Shown: piece by piece, positions 24,788-32,445 of the stretch
Layout of the letters: the number at the start of each line of letters is the position of its first letter
Position numbering within the stretch: position 1 is the stretch's first letter
Source of the DNA: Chryseobacterium gleum
Lineage (GTDB): Bacteria; Bacteroidota; Bacteroidia; Flavobacteriales_F; PHOS-HE28
Assembly (NCBI GenBank): GCA_945872795.1
Contig: CAMCAZ010000033.1
Coordinates: 1 to 41,615 of the forward strand
Direction of reading: 5' to 3'
Length of the DNA stretch: 41,615 nucleotides
Made by a program: the position numbers and the translations under genes
Notes under the pieces: model-generated
Seen by the model: only the letters and a program-made list of their open reading frames with translations
What the model was told of the DNA's origin: nothing
Database searches by the model: none

Positions 24788-25171
24788 TCAGCCGTTCCGC
24801 TCACACTGCAGGCGCGCCAGCGCGAGGTAGGTGTCCCTGATGCGGTCGAGCTCCTCATCATCCAGCTCCTCCAGGTCGAGGAGGACATTGTTGGCCTCCT
24901 GTTGCGCCCGGATGAGTTCATCCAACGTGATCTGTAGCGCCTCGGTATCGCGGTTCTGGGTGTTCTGGATGAAGAACACCATGAGGAAGGTGATGATGGT
25001 GGTGCTGGTGTTGATGACCAGCTACCACGTATCGCTGTAGTTGAAGAGCGGACCAGTGATCGCCCATGCAATAATGACCGCGACCGCAAGGATAAATTTG
25101 GCGGGACGGCCGGTAATGGTGGAGATGCGTTTGGCGAACCGGGTAAATGTGGAGGCGAGCGTGGTTGGCAT
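24788..25171 (-). pseudogene. Low-affinity iron permease-family gene with in-frame stop
   Basis: The frame from ATG 25171 encodes a 127-residue membrane protein interrupted once. Residues up to FNYSDTW (TRFAKRISTITGRP, then the hydrophobic FILAVAVIIAWAITGPLF) and the continuation LVINTSTTIITFLMVFFIQN, TQNRDTEALQITLDELIRA, LLDLEELDDEELD are the contiguous parts of the PF04120 family. Between them, at 25022-25024, the codon is TAG where the family has Gln (W-Q-L), a single C-to-T change. No frameshift is present and the rest looks conserved, so the mutation is recent, or a sequencing error. Relatives are annotated as iron permeases from fungal homologues; their bacterial role is not proven. A TATATTCG box lies upstream at 25189-25196. 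Confidence 0.85.
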
Positions 25172-25188
25172 GGCCGACGGATAAGACC

Positions 25189-25196
25189 CGAATATA
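25189..25196 (-). promoter_or_regulatory. -7-like box of the iron permease-family gene
   Basis: TATATTCG on the minus strand, one change from TAnnTTTG, 17 bases before ATG 25171. Confidence 0.35.
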
Positions 25197-25295
25197 GGTC
25201 GCTTATTGCCGCCGCTGAAGGTACGACGGCCTTGCGGACAGGCGCTGAACAACTGCACTGTTGTGCGGATCCTGCAGTGGTGCACGCGCGGGCAG

Positions 25296-25326
25296 TTGCG
25301 TTCAACCGCTTGCCTCACTACCTTTC
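25296..25326 (+). promoter_or_regulatory. Probable promoter of the T9SS gene at 25382
   Basis: A TTG at 25296-25298 and TACCTTTC at 25319-25326 are separated by 20 bases, the expected spacing of Bacteroidota -33 and -7 elements. The ATG is 55 bases downstream. Confidence 0.4.
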
Positions 25327-25381
25327 CTGACCGCAGTTACTGCCATGGCATCGCAGTAGTCCGAACATCCACATGCACCAC

Positions 25382-27064
25382 ATGAAAAGGCCCCTGCTGC
25401 TGCTCCTGACCACGATCAGCCTGAGCTGCGCTGCACAGGTGCAGACCTTTTCCAACACGGATGCCGCACCATGCGACGGATGGGACTCGGGCAACGACTA
25501 CAGCGGTTTCCAGCGAACGATACCTGTTTCCGGTCTTCCTGCACCGATGAACATCACGGCCACGGTGCTGCGCCAGGTTGATCTGCGTATGGGATCACCT
25601 GCCTGCCGCGGCGACCTTTCCACCTACAAGGCCCGCCTGCGCTCACCTCAAGGCACCCTGATCCAGCTCTTCGACACCTTCACGGTGACCACGGCGCCCC
25701 AATGGTTCGATATCCACTACCGTGCGGGTAATGTCCAAGGTGATGGACCCTTCCTCTACCCGGTAAAGTGGTATCCGGAAAGCGTGCAACAGGCCTATCA
25801 CCCGTGGAGCATCGGTTACTACAGGACCGAGAGCGGAGATCTCTCTGAGTTGAACGGCGAGGACCCCAATGGCGATTGGCTGCTGGAGGTGGCGGAGGAT
25901 GCCTTCAACGAGGTCTCCTTCGAACAGGTCGTTCTCCATTTCGGTCCCCCGATCGTCCGGAACTTCGTGAACGGCGCCTCGGGCTCCTCGCTGGACAGCT
26001 GCGCAGGAGCGGCCTGCATGGAAGAAGGCGCTGTGCTCGAGATGAGCATGCAGAGCCCATCGTTCCAAGCGCCGGACCCCCTGTATCCAGGGGACGTGGT
26101 GGACGGATGCACTTGGAACGGGGGCAACGACCTCAGTGCGTGGTTCCGTTTCACAGCAACGGGCACCACGGCACACATCTCCGTAAGTAAGCTGGTGGGC
26201 AGTGCCAGTTCCTGTCCGGACGACCACCGGGTGCAGTTGCTGGTGGTGGAGGCCACAGCTCCACTTTGCAGCAGTGCACCCCTGGTGGTACCTCCCGGTG
26301 GGTGTCCCGATCCAGCCGCACCAGGGGACAATAACTCCGCCTACGCCTTCCCGAACGGCGGGGTGCTGAACCTGGCCGATGTCTACAATGCCGGCATTTC
26401 GGCCAACTGTGAATTCAACCTGAGCGGTCTGACACCTGGACGCAACTACTACCTGTTGGTGGATGTATGCGGACCCACTGATGCCTTGCGACCTTACATC
26501 GAAGTGACCCAGGGCGCAGGGCCATGCTCCTTTCCCCTTCCCGTCACCTGGACCGGTTTCGACGTCACCTGCCGGGGCGGTGAGCGGCTGGTGCGTTGGT
26601 CGGTCGCCTCCCAGACGAACAACGCACGCTTCGTGTTGGAACGAAGCCTGGACGTCACGAATTGGGAACCGGTGGATTCGCTGCCCGGAGCAGGCACCAC
26701 ACAACTGCCGATGACCTACGAACTGGTGGACGATATCTCAGGGCTGGAAGCACCGCCCATCCTGTGTTACCACCGGGTGAAAAGCATTGCCGCGAATGGT
26801 AGTGTCGAAGTGGCGGGCGTACGCGCCAGCAGTTGCGCGTTCAGCATCTATCCGAACCCGGTCACCTCCTTCCTGAGCGCTTCGCTTCCTGCAGTGGGCA
26901 CCGATGTGGATGTGATCGACGCCACCGGCCGCATCATCCGTTCCATCCAGAACAACGGCGCATTGATACGCGTGAACATCGAGGCGCTCGCGACAGGCTA
27001 CTACACGCTGCGGGTCTCCAAGTCAGGTACCGTGCTGGCCTCGGGGGTGTTTATCAAGTTGTAG
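25382..27064 (+). CDS. T9SS type A cargo protein with P-domain-like N-terminus
   Basis: The 560-residue protein begins with signal peptide [22 protein letters not shown] 25382 is preferred to 25373. The first ~170 residues resemble the jelly-roll P domain of proprotein convertases ([46 protein letters not shown]). A second cysteine-rich beta module follows ([42 protein letters not shown]). An FN3-like segment ([21 protein letters not shown]) leads to a T9SS type A sorting domain ([17 protein letters not shown] to [13 protein letters not shown]). No catalytic domain is visible. It is probably a surface-bound protein, perhaps ligand binding. It lies between the aspS 5' fragment and the complete aspS. 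Confidence 0.87.
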   Translation: MKRPLLLLLTTISLSCAAQVQTFSNTDAAPCDGWDSGNDYSGFQRTIPVSGLPAPMNITATVLRQVDLRMGSPACRGDLSTYKARLRSPQGTLIQLFDTFTVTTAPQWFDIHYRAGNVQGDGPFLYPVKWYPESVQQAYHPWSIGYYRTESGDLSELNGEDPNGDWLLEVAEDAFNEVSFEQVVLHFGPPIVRNFVNGASGSSLDSCAGAACMEEGAVLEMSMQSPSFQAPDPLYPGDVVDGCTWNGGNDLSAWFRFTATGTTAHISVSKLVGSASSCPDDHRVQLLVVEATAPLCSSAPLVVPPGGCPDPAAPGDNNSAYAFPNGGVLNLADVYNAGISANCEFNLSGLTPGRNYYLLVDVCGPTDALRPYIEVTQGAGPCSFPLPVTWTGFDVTCRGGERLVRWSVASQTNNARFVLERSLDVTNWEPVDSLPGAGTTQLPMTYELVDDISGLEAPPILCYHRVKSIAANGSVEVAGVRASSCAFSIYPNPVTSFLSASLPAVGTDVDVIDATGRIIRSIQNNGALIRVNIEALATGYYTLRVSKSGTVLASGVFIKL

Positions 27065-27080
27065 GGCACCCGCCACCCGA

Positions 27081-27088
27081 TAACTTCG
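27081..27088 (+). promoter_or_regulatory. -7-like box of aspS
   Basis: TAACTTCG, one change from TAnnTTTG, ends 17 bases before the aspS ATG. The same sequence stands before the truncated aspS copy at 24271-24278. Confidence 0.4.
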
Positions 27089-27105
27089 CGTCCTTTTCGC
27101 GCACC

Positions 27106-28851
27106 ATGTACCGCACCCATACCTGTGGCGAACTCCGCCTCCCCGACGCTGGCAAGACCGTGACCCTGGCCGGATGGGTCCAACGCACCCGCGACCTGGG
27201 CGGGATGACCTTCGTGGACCTGCGCGACCGCTTCGGCATCACCCAGCTGAGCTTCAACACCGAGCGCGATGCTGCGCTCTGCGAACAGGCCAACAAGCTG
27301 GGCCGCGAATTCGTGGTGCAGGTCACCGGTGTGGTGAAGGAGCGCGAGAGCAAGAACAAGAACATCGCCACCGGCGAGATCGAGCTGGTGGTGACCGAAC
27401 TGAAGATCTTGAACAGTGCCAAGACACCGCCCTTCACCATCGAGGAGGAGACCGATGGTGGCGATGAGCTGCGCATGAAGTACCGCTATCTCGACCTGCG
27501 TCGTGCCAACATCCGGAAGAACCTGGAGCTGCGCCACCGCATGGCCATCGAGGTGCGCAACTACCTCAGTGCGCAGGATTTCCTCGAAGTGGAAACGCCC
27601 GTGCTGATCAAGAGCACGCCGGAAGGTGCCCGCGACTTCGTGGTACCCAGCCGCATGAACCAGGGGGAGTTCTACGCGCTGCCCCAGAGCCCGCAGACCT
27701 TCAAACAGCTGCTGATGGTGGCCGGCTTCGACCGCTACTTTCAGATCGTGAAGTGCTTCCGCGACGAGGACCTGCGCGCCGACCGCCAGCCCGAGTTCAC
27801 ACAGATCGACTGCGAGATGGCCTTTGTGGAACGGGAGGACATCCTCAACACCTTCGAGGGCTTGGCGAAGCATCTGTTCAAGGCGATCCTGGGCAAGGAC
27901 TTCAGCGAGCCCTTCCTGCGGATGAGCTACGACGATGCCATGCGGCTGTATGGCTGCGACAAACCCGACCTGCGTTTCGGGATGGAGTTCCATGAGCTGA
28001 ACGACCTGGTGCAGGGCGTCGGCTTCAAGGTCTTTGATGATGCTGAACTGGTTGTCGGCATCAAGGCCGAAGGTTGTGCGAATTGGAGCCGCAAGCAGAC
28101 CGATGCGCTCATCGACTTCGTGAAGCGCCCGCAGATCGGGGCCACGGGCATCGTCTTCCTGAAGTGGACGGAGGAGGGCCTGAAGAGCACGGTGGACAAG
28201 TTCTACACAGCGGAGCATTTGCAGAAGTGGGCCGAGCGTTTCGGCATGCATCAGGGCGATCTGCTCTGCATCATGGCCGGCGGTGCCGACAAGACCCGCA
28301 AACAGTTGAACGAGTTGCGCCTGCACATGGGCGAGCTGCTCGGCCTGCGCGATCCCTGGACCTTCAAACCCCTGTGGGTGGTGGATTTCCCGCTGCTGGA
28401 GAAGGACGAGGAAAGTGGTCGTTGGCATGCCATGCACCACCCCTTCACCTCCCCCATACCGGAGCACGCGCACCTCTTGGAAAGCGACCCCGGCGCGGTG
28501 AAGGCCAACGCCTATGACCTCGTGATCAACGGGACGGAGATCGGCGGTGGCAGCATCCGCATCCACGACCGCAGCATGCAGGAGGCCATGTTCCGCGTCT
28601 TGGGCTTCACCGATGAAGATGCCCGTTACAAGTTCGGTTTCCTGATGGACGCCTTCGAGTTCGGTGCACCGCCGCACGGTGGTGCGGCCTTCGGTTTCGA
28701 CCGCTGGGTAAGCCTCTTCGGTGGCCGCAGCGACATCCGCGAATTCATCGCATTCCCGAAGAACAACGCTGGCCGCGACGTGATGATCGATGCGCCTTCA
28801 AGGATCGATGATATCCAGCTGAAGGAACTAGGAATTCGAACGAATGGATAA
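27106..28851 (+). CDS. aspS: Aspartate--tRNA ligase
   Basis: The 581-residue class II synthetase is complete. It has the N-terminal OB-fold anticodon domain (residues 1-115; [21 protein letters not shown]), motif 1 and the flipping-loop region ([20 protein letters not shown]), motif 2 ([20 protein letters not shown]218-R219), the bacterial GAD insertion domain (about 300-410) and motif 3 ([16 protein letters not shown]). The Trp after the motif 3 Arg replaces the usual Leu. The C-terminus [16 protein letters not shown] differs from a second, more typical-looking tail encoded just downstream (28889-28996). ATG 27106 matches the family start. The presence of GAD identifies the bacterial type; whether it is discriminating or not cannot be judged by eye. 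Confidence 0.96.
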   Translation: MYRTHTCGELRLPDAGKTVTLAGWVQRTRDLGGMTFVDLRDRFGITQLSFNTERDAALCEQANKLGREFVVQVTGVVKERESKNKNIATGEIELVVTELKILNSAKTPPFTIEEETDGGDELRMKYRYLDLRRANIRKNLELRHRMAIEVRNYLSAQDFLEVETPVLIKSTPEGARDFVVPSRMNQGEFYALPQSPQTFKQLLMVAGFDRYFQIVKCFRDEDLRADRQPEFTQIDCEMAFVEREDILNTFEGLAKHLFKAILGKDFSEPFLRMSYDDAMRLYGCDKPDLRFGMEFHELNDLVQGVGFKVFDDAELVVGIKAEGCANWSRKQTDALIDFVKRPQIGATGIVFLKWTEEGLKSTVDKFYTAEHLQKWAERFGMHQGDLLCIMAGGADKTRKQLNELRLHMGELLGLRDPWTFKPLWVVDFPLLEKDEESGRWHAMHHPFTSPIPEHAHLLESDPGAVKANAYDLVINGTEIGGGSIRIHDRSMQEAMFRVLGFTDEDARYKFGFLMDAFEFGAPPHGGAAFGFDRWVSLFGGRSDIREFIAFPKNNAGRDVMIDAPSRIDDIQLKELGIRTNG

Positions 28852-28868
28852 GCCGACTGTTCCGCGAG

Positions 28869-28888
28869 CCTGCCTGCCGGCAGGCAGG
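28869..28888. repeat. Perfect 20-bp palindrome at the aspS junction
   Basis: CCTGCCTGCCGGCAGGCAGG is perfectly symmetric. It begins 17 bases after the aspS stop codon and ends exactly where the second aspS tail begins. Palindromes with this CCTGCC/GGCAGG core recur in many bacterial genomes as dispersed repeats (from general knowledge, not checked here). Confidence 0.75.
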
Positions 28889-28996
28889 TTCATCGCCTTC
28901 CCGAAGAACAACGCTGGGCGCGATGTGATGATCGATGCGCCGAGCCGGATCGATGAGGAGCAGCTGCAAGAGCTCGGCATCGGCCTCAAGGGATAG
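28889..28996 (+). pseudogene. Second copy of the aspS 3' end
   Basis: 108 bases in one frame encode [20 protein letters not shown], then [15 protein letters not shown] and a stop. This repeats the last 36 codons of aspS (FIAFPKNN from 28744) with nearly identical residues up to APSRID and a different end. There is no start codon or upstream domain, so it is a displaced 3' fragment. It reaches within four bases of the convergent M48 gene. Confidence 0.85.
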
Positions 28997-29000
28997 ATCA

Positions 29001-30077
29001 CTACTTGCTCTTCAACGCTTCGAAGAGCTCCCGGAGCTCCGGGTCGGTATCGTGTGTTCCGGCCAGTTGAGCCTGATGGGCATTGGCTTTCGCGATCCGT
29101 TCCTCCGTGAGCGGATGGCTGCTGAGGAAACTGAGCTCATCGGGCATGTCGGCCGCTTCGGCCTCGAGCAGTTGCAGCAGTTGCACCATGCCCTTGGGGT
29201 CGACCCCGGCGGCCTGCATGCGCTCCATGCCATGCCGGTCGGCATCGGTCTCCAGGTTGCGGGAATAGGACAGGTTGCGGAGGTTGTCCGCGTTCTCGGC
29301 CAGCAGCCCGATCACCGCATTCACATCGCCCACCAGCAGGGAGAGGAAGAGGTAACCCGCCATCTGCCGCACCATCATGCGCATGCTGTGGCGCTCGTCC
29401 ACGTGCGTGGCTTCGTGGGCGAGCAGGGCGGCCAATTGTTCCGGGTGCTCCATGCCATCCAAGATCCCGCTGAACACCACGATGTCGCCACCGGGCATGG
29501 CGAAGGCATTGACCTGATCGCTCTCCACAAGGTGAAAGCGCAGGTCGAACTTGTCGCTCAGCTCCAGCTTGTCGCCAAAGCGTTGGAGCACCGCGCTCCG
29601 GGTGCTGTCCTCGTCCATGCCGAGCATCACACTGTTGTAAGAGGCCTGCCCGATCTGCCGATCCACTTCCAGCGGCAGCAGCAGGGCCAGGCGCTCCGCG
29701 GTGAAGGGCAGCACCCAGAGGTAGCCCATGACCACCAAGGCCACCAGACCCAGGAAGAAGAACAAGGGGCCTTTCCGGGCGAGTGACAAGGTGCGGTCAT
29801 ACACCCCCCGCCGCCCTGCGTACTGCATGCGTTTGACGAAGGTGGAGATGAACAGCTTGTCGCGGGTGATGATCACCCGACGTGGATGTTCGCCGAAGGT
29901 GATGCGCAGGGTGCTGACCGTGCGCTCCCACTCCATGCCGCCGTGTTCCAGCGGCCAAAAGAACCGGTCACCGTCGACCTCCACCTCCAAGGCATCCGGT
30001 TCGCGCAGGCGCACGATGGCCTCCTTCGGCTTGCTGGTCAGCCCATCGTAGAAGTTCGCCGGGAATGCGGTGCTCAC
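29001..30077 (-). CDS. Membrane-bound M48-family metalloprotease
   Basis: The 358-residue protein has a cytoplasmic-looking N-terminal domain of about 105 residues (beta-rich, with VRLREPDALEVEVDG and FGEHPRRVIITR), one strong membrane segment (PLFFFLGLVALVVMGYLWVLPF), and an M48 peptidase domain. The zinc motif is HEATHVDERH (HEATH at 221-225), with the third ligand in ETDADRHGMERM. This is the Ste24/HtpX-like fold of envelope quality-control proteases. The GTG start at 30077 overlaps the TGA of the DUF898 gene by four bases (GTGA), pointing to translational coupling. Substrates unknown. It ends four bases from the aspS tail fragment, convergent. Confidence 0.9.
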   Translation of the reverse strand: MSTAFPANFYDGLTSKPKEAIVRLREPDALEVEVDGDRFFWPLEHGGMEWERTVSTLRITFGEHPRRVIITRDKLFISTFVKRMQYAGRRGVYDRTLSLARKGPLFFFLGLVALVVMGYLWVLPFTAERLALLLPLEVDRQIGQASYNSVMLGMDEDSTRSAVLQRFGDKLELSDKFDLRFHLVESDQVNAFAMPGGDIVVFSGILDGMEHPEQLAALLAHEATHVDERHSMRMMVRQMAGYLFLSLLVGDVNAVIGLLAENADNLRNLSYSRNLETDADRHGMERMQAAGVDPKGMVQLLQLLEAEAADMPDELSFLSSHPLTEERIAKANAHQAQLAGTHDTDPELRELFEALKSK

Positions 30078-31036
30078 AGGAAGATGCCGATGTCCATGAT
30101 GTCGCCGAGCTCATCGGCGGTGGCGTTCCTGTGCTCCTGTTCGGTCTGCACCACGGCATCGAGGTCGGCATCGCCCACCATCTCGGTGTTGGCCATCACG
30201 AACTTCATCATGCGCACATGGGCCCACGCCAGGCCGATGCCGAGGGTGAAGATGACGAGCAGGGCGTTCACCACGATCAGCTCGAAGAAGCCACCACCCG
30301 TGGCCGTGCTCTTGAACTGGATGCGACGTCCCTCTGCGAAGTTCCAGGAGAGGTTGTCCACATAGTAGTTGAAGATGTCGCGCTGCCACCAGAACGAGTA
30401 AATGCCCAGCGTGAAAATGGTGAGGAAATAACCCTTCAGGTTCATCAGGAAGAAGTCGAGCCCATCGCCCTTGTACTGGAAGCTCGAGTTACCGAAACGG
30501 ACGTGGCCCAGGATGTAGTTGCGCAGGTTCATCTGGAGCCAGGCACCATAGATACCGAAGGTGATCAGCGTGAGCAGTCCGTCGCGGATGCAGATGGAGT
30601 AGAGCTCCTTCAGGTCGCCCCGATAGCCGAAATGGATGCCCCGCCAGCTGGTGCGGCCCATGCGGTAGCGGTAAGTGCCATGGAGCACGAGGGGCGTGAT
30701 CGCGATGATGGCCACGAACAGGAAGAGGTACCCGAGCAACATGGCCCAGACCTCTTGCGTAAGCACCAGGCCGAAGAACACGGCGTAGATGAGCACCAAC
30801 AGGCCGACCGCTTTAATGAAGCCGACGAACATCTCCTTACCGGTACCATGGAAGTGGAAGGGATGCGCATCCAACTCGGTATGCTCATGGAAATACTGGA
30901 GCCTGCGCGCCTTGGCCCATGGGTAATAGACCCCCAGGGGGATGAAGGTGAGCAACCAGTTCACGATGAGAACTGCGAAGAGGTCGCCACCTTGACCCGT
31001 GAAGGCAAGGCGTTTTCGAGGGGTCAATAATTCCAT
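30074..31036 (-). CDS. DUF898 (YjgN-like) membrane protein
   Basis: The 320-residue product has six or so hydrophobic segments in two similar halves, each beginning with a soluble F-x-G-x-G-x-(D/E)LF-type stretch: LAFTGQGGDLFAVLIVNWLL and FQYKGDGLDFFLMNLKGYFL, each followed by LGVYYPWAKAR or LGIYSFWWQRD. This FTIGIYxxWxxxxxRRY pattern marks the DUF898/YjgN family, whose function is unknown. It is translationally coupled to the M48 protease that follows, so the two are probably a working pair, for example a protease and its membrane partner or substrate adaptor. ATG 31036 is chosen over 31186 because the longer start reads across the divergent promoter region. Confidence 0.88.
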   Translation of the reverse strand: MELLTPRKRLAFTGQGGDLFAVLIVNWLLTFIPLGVYYPWAKARRLQYFHEHTELDAHPFHFHGTGKEMFVGFIKAVGLLVLIYAVFFGLVLTQEVWAMLLGYLFLFVAIIAITPLVLHGTYRYRMGRTSWRGIHFGYRGDLKELYSICIRDGLLTLITFGIYGAWLQMNLRNYILGHVRFGNSSFQYKGDGLDFFLMNLKGYFLTIFTLGIYSFWWQRDIFNYYVDNLSWNFAEGRRIQFKSTATGGGFFELIVVNALLVIFTLGIGLAWAHVRMMKFVMANTEMVGDADLDAVVQTEQEHRNATADELGDIMDIGIFL

Positions 31037-31056
31037 GGTGAGGGCTTTGGTGACCG

Positions 31057-31064
31057 GCAATATA
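31057..31064 (-). promoter_or_regulatory. Possible -7 box of the DUF898-M48 unit
   Basis: TATATTGC on the minus strand lies 20 bases before ATG 31036. It matches only part of TAnnTTTG. Confidence 0.25.
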
Positions 31065-31108
31065 GATGGCAGACCAGCACGAACACGATCGGGTATCCGG
31101 TGTCCGGA

Positions 31109-31116
31109 TATCTTGG
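31109..31116 (+). promoter_or_regulatory. -7-like box upstream of the M90 gene
   Basis: TATCTTGG is identical to the box before polA. It lies seven bases before an ATG at 31124 that opens a 23-codon frame, and 90 bases before the M90 peptidase gene. Confidence 0.35.
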
Positions 31117-31123
31117 GCCCGTG

Positions 31124-31195
31124 ATGAAGTACTATCTCCGAACACAGCCCGCAGCCCCGACCGAGGTGCCGACCCTGTCCATCCAATTGAGCTGA
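31124..31195 (+). CDS. Possible 23-residue leader peptide
   Basis: An ATG seven bases after the TATCTTGG box opens the frame MKYYLRTQPAAPTEVPTLSI, ending QLS and TGA at 31193-31195. The M90 gene starts 11 bases later. The position right after a promoter-like box and directly before mtfA fits a small leader or coupled ORF, but a chance frame of this length is common in GC-rich DNA. Confidence 0.25.
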   Translation: MKYYLRTQPAAPTEVPTLSIQLS

Positions 31196-31206
31196 TCGTC
31201 CCGGCC

Positions 31207-31995
31207 ATGCCCAAGATCTTCGCTGCTCTGCTGTTCGTTGGTCTGCCCATGCTGCTCTTGATCCTGTGGGCGGCGCGTTCTTCCGGGTATCTCCGAAAAG
31301 CCCCCAGCCTGCTTCCCGATCAGCGACGGACCATCGCGAAGTACGTGATGGCCTATCAGCGATTGAGCAGCAAGGACCAGCAACGTTTCGAGGCGATCGT
31401 TTGCCGCTTCCTGCATGAAAAGGACTGGCAGGGGGCCGGTGTGGAGGTGAAGGATGAGATGAAATTGATGGTGAGCGCGTGCGCCGCGCAGCTGCTGATG
31501 GGCCATCCGGACCTGGTGTTGAAGCATTTCGAACGCATCATCATCTATCCGGACACCTATCGGTCGGGCCGCAGCGGGCGCCTGCACCAAGGGGAGGTGC
31601 GCCCCACGTCGGGGGTGATCATGATCTCGTGGCGCGATTTTATCCATGGCTACTCGCACACACGGGATGCGCACAACGTGGGCCTGCACGAGATGGCCCA
31701 CGCCCTGTGGTTCGAGGACCGGATCAGCAACGCGGAGCAGGGGTTTCTACATCCCGAACTGCTGCAGGACTGGATCGATCACGCGGACGGGGAGATCGAG
31801 CGCATCCGATCGGGTGGCAGCCGCCTGTTCCGCAGCTATGCCGGCACCAACCAGGCCGAGTTCTTCGCTGTGGCCGTGGAGTACTTCTTCGAAAAGGCTC
31901 ACGAGTTCCAGAAGGAACTGCCCGAACTCTATCGTGTGCTCTCCGCAATGCTCAAGCAGGACCCTGCGCGGGACCAGAGCGCGGCCGTGACCTGA
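31207..31995 (+). CDS. mtfA: M90 (MtfA-like) zinc peptidase
   Basis: The 262-residue protein has one N-terminal membrane segment (KIFAALLFVGLPMLLLILWAA) followed by the M90 domain. The active site HEMAHALWFED has HEMAH at 161-165, and the third ligand is expected in NQAEFFAVAVEYFFEKA. Upstream IIIYPDTY and GVIMISWRDFIHGY are typical of MtfA. MtfA of E. coli is soluble, acts as an aminopeptidase and binds the repressor Mlc. The membrane anchor is common in Bacteroidota members. ATG 31207 is used. It is divergent from the DUF898-M48 pair, placing three envelope protease-related genes together. Confidence 0.9.
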   Translation: MPKIFAALLFVGLPMLLLILWAARSSGYLRKAPSLLPDQRRTIAKYVMAYQRLSSKDQQRFEAIVCRFLHEKDWQGAGVEVKDEMKLMVSACAAQLLMGHPDLVLKHFERIIIYPDTYRSGRSGRLHQGEVRPTSGVIMISWRDFIHGYSHTRDAHNVGLHEMAHALWFEDRISNAEQGFLHPELLQDWIDHADGEIERIRSGGSRLFRSYAGTNQAEFFAVAVEYFFEKAHEFQKELPELYRVLSAMLKQDPARDQSAAVT

Positions 31996-32013
31996 TCATG
32001 ACCGCCGCAGATC

Positions 32014-32104
32014 GGGATGATCTTCCCGCCCTGCTCCCACAGGGTACCAATGAAGAACCCCGCTCTCGCGGGGTTCCGTTCATCCTTGTTGACCGACCAG
32101 GGCT
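32014..32104. repeat. Direct repeat, outer copy of the tRNA-Gln 3' end and terminator
   Basis: These 91 bases repeat 32131-32221 with few changes, offset 117 bases. They include the last 16 bases of the tRNA-Gln gene and the downstream hairpin. The 26 bases between copies (32105-32130) start CCCGCATCCTGG, which keeps half of a T-arm stem, so the outer copy looks like the tail of a decayed second tRNA-Gln. Confidence 0.8.
32055..32076 (-). terminator. Outer copy of the tRNA-Gln terminator hairpin
   Basis: GAACCCCGC/GCGGGGTTC, nine base pairs with loop TCTC, inside the outer repeat. Confidence 0.55.
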
Positions 32105-32130
32105 TCCCGCATCCTGGCAAAGTGCCGTGC

Positions 32131-32221
32131 GGGATGAACTTCTCGCCCTGCTCGGTCTGGGTACAAATGAAGAACCCCGCTCTCGCGGGGTTCTGTTCAT
32201 CCTTGTTGACCGACCAGGGCT
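32131..32221. repeat. Direct repeat, inner copy overlapping tRNA-Gln
   Basis: The copy next to the intact tRNA. It shares GGGATGA and CGCCCTGCTC at its left end, the hairpin, and TTGACCGACCAGGGCT at its right end, which lies within the tRNA gene. Confidence 0.8.
32172..32193 (-). terminator. Terminator of tRNA-Gln
   Basis: The same nine-base-pair hairpin with loop TCTC, 13 bases beyond the tRNA 3' end. On the minus strand TTCATTTG follows. Confidence 0.7.
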
Positions 32222-32278
32222 CGAACCTGGACTCTTCTGAACCAAAATCAGACGTGTTGCCAGTTACACCATCGGTCA
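32206..32278 (-). tRNA. tRNA-Gln (anticodon UUG)
   Basis: The 73-base minus-strand gene folds fully: acceptor TGACCGA/TCGGTCA, D-stem GTGT/ACAC, anticodon stem TCTGA/TCAGA around loop TTTTGGT (anticodon TTG), and T-stem CCAGG/CCTGG with loop TTCGAGC. The discriminator is A and CCA is not encoded. It decodes CAA glutamine codons. Its 3' end is duplicated downstream. Confidence 0.95.
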
Positions 32279-32318
32279 GAGGCAGCCTCGGGAAGGGTGA
32301 CCCCTGCCTTAGGCGGTG

Positions 32319-32326
32319 CGAAATTA
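32319..32326 (-). promoter_or_regulatory. -7-like box of tRNA-Gln
   Basis: TAATTTCG on the minus strand, one change from TAnnTTTG, 40 bases before the mature tRNA 5' end. An upstream TTG (in CCTTGCAC) is about 17 bases away. Confidence 0.35.
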
Positions 32327-32370
32327 ACAAGATCTCCAATGTGCAAGGCCTCCCCGCCCGTTGACTTTGG

Positions 32371-32378
32371 TATTTTCG
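32371..32378 (+). promoter_or_regulatory. -7-like box of the DUF2723 gene
   Basis: TATTTTCG, one change from TAnnTTTG, 67 bases before the ATG at 32446. Confidence 0.35.
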
Positions 32379-32445
32379 CCCTCCGCAGCGGATCCGGGCA
32401 CTCTTCACCGGCATCCTTGCACCTAACCGATCGCCCCGAGACCCC

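Noticed and set aside
25022-25024. TAG as a recoded amino acid (pyrrolysine) codon
   Set aside because: Nothing in the window suggests recoding, and the family has Gln at this position, one base away from TAG. A mutation or sequencing error is simpler.
32014-32221. CRISPR-like array
   Set aside because: Only two 91-base copies are present, they include part of a tRNA gene and its terminator, and the spacer carries a tRNA-like trace. No cas genes are near.
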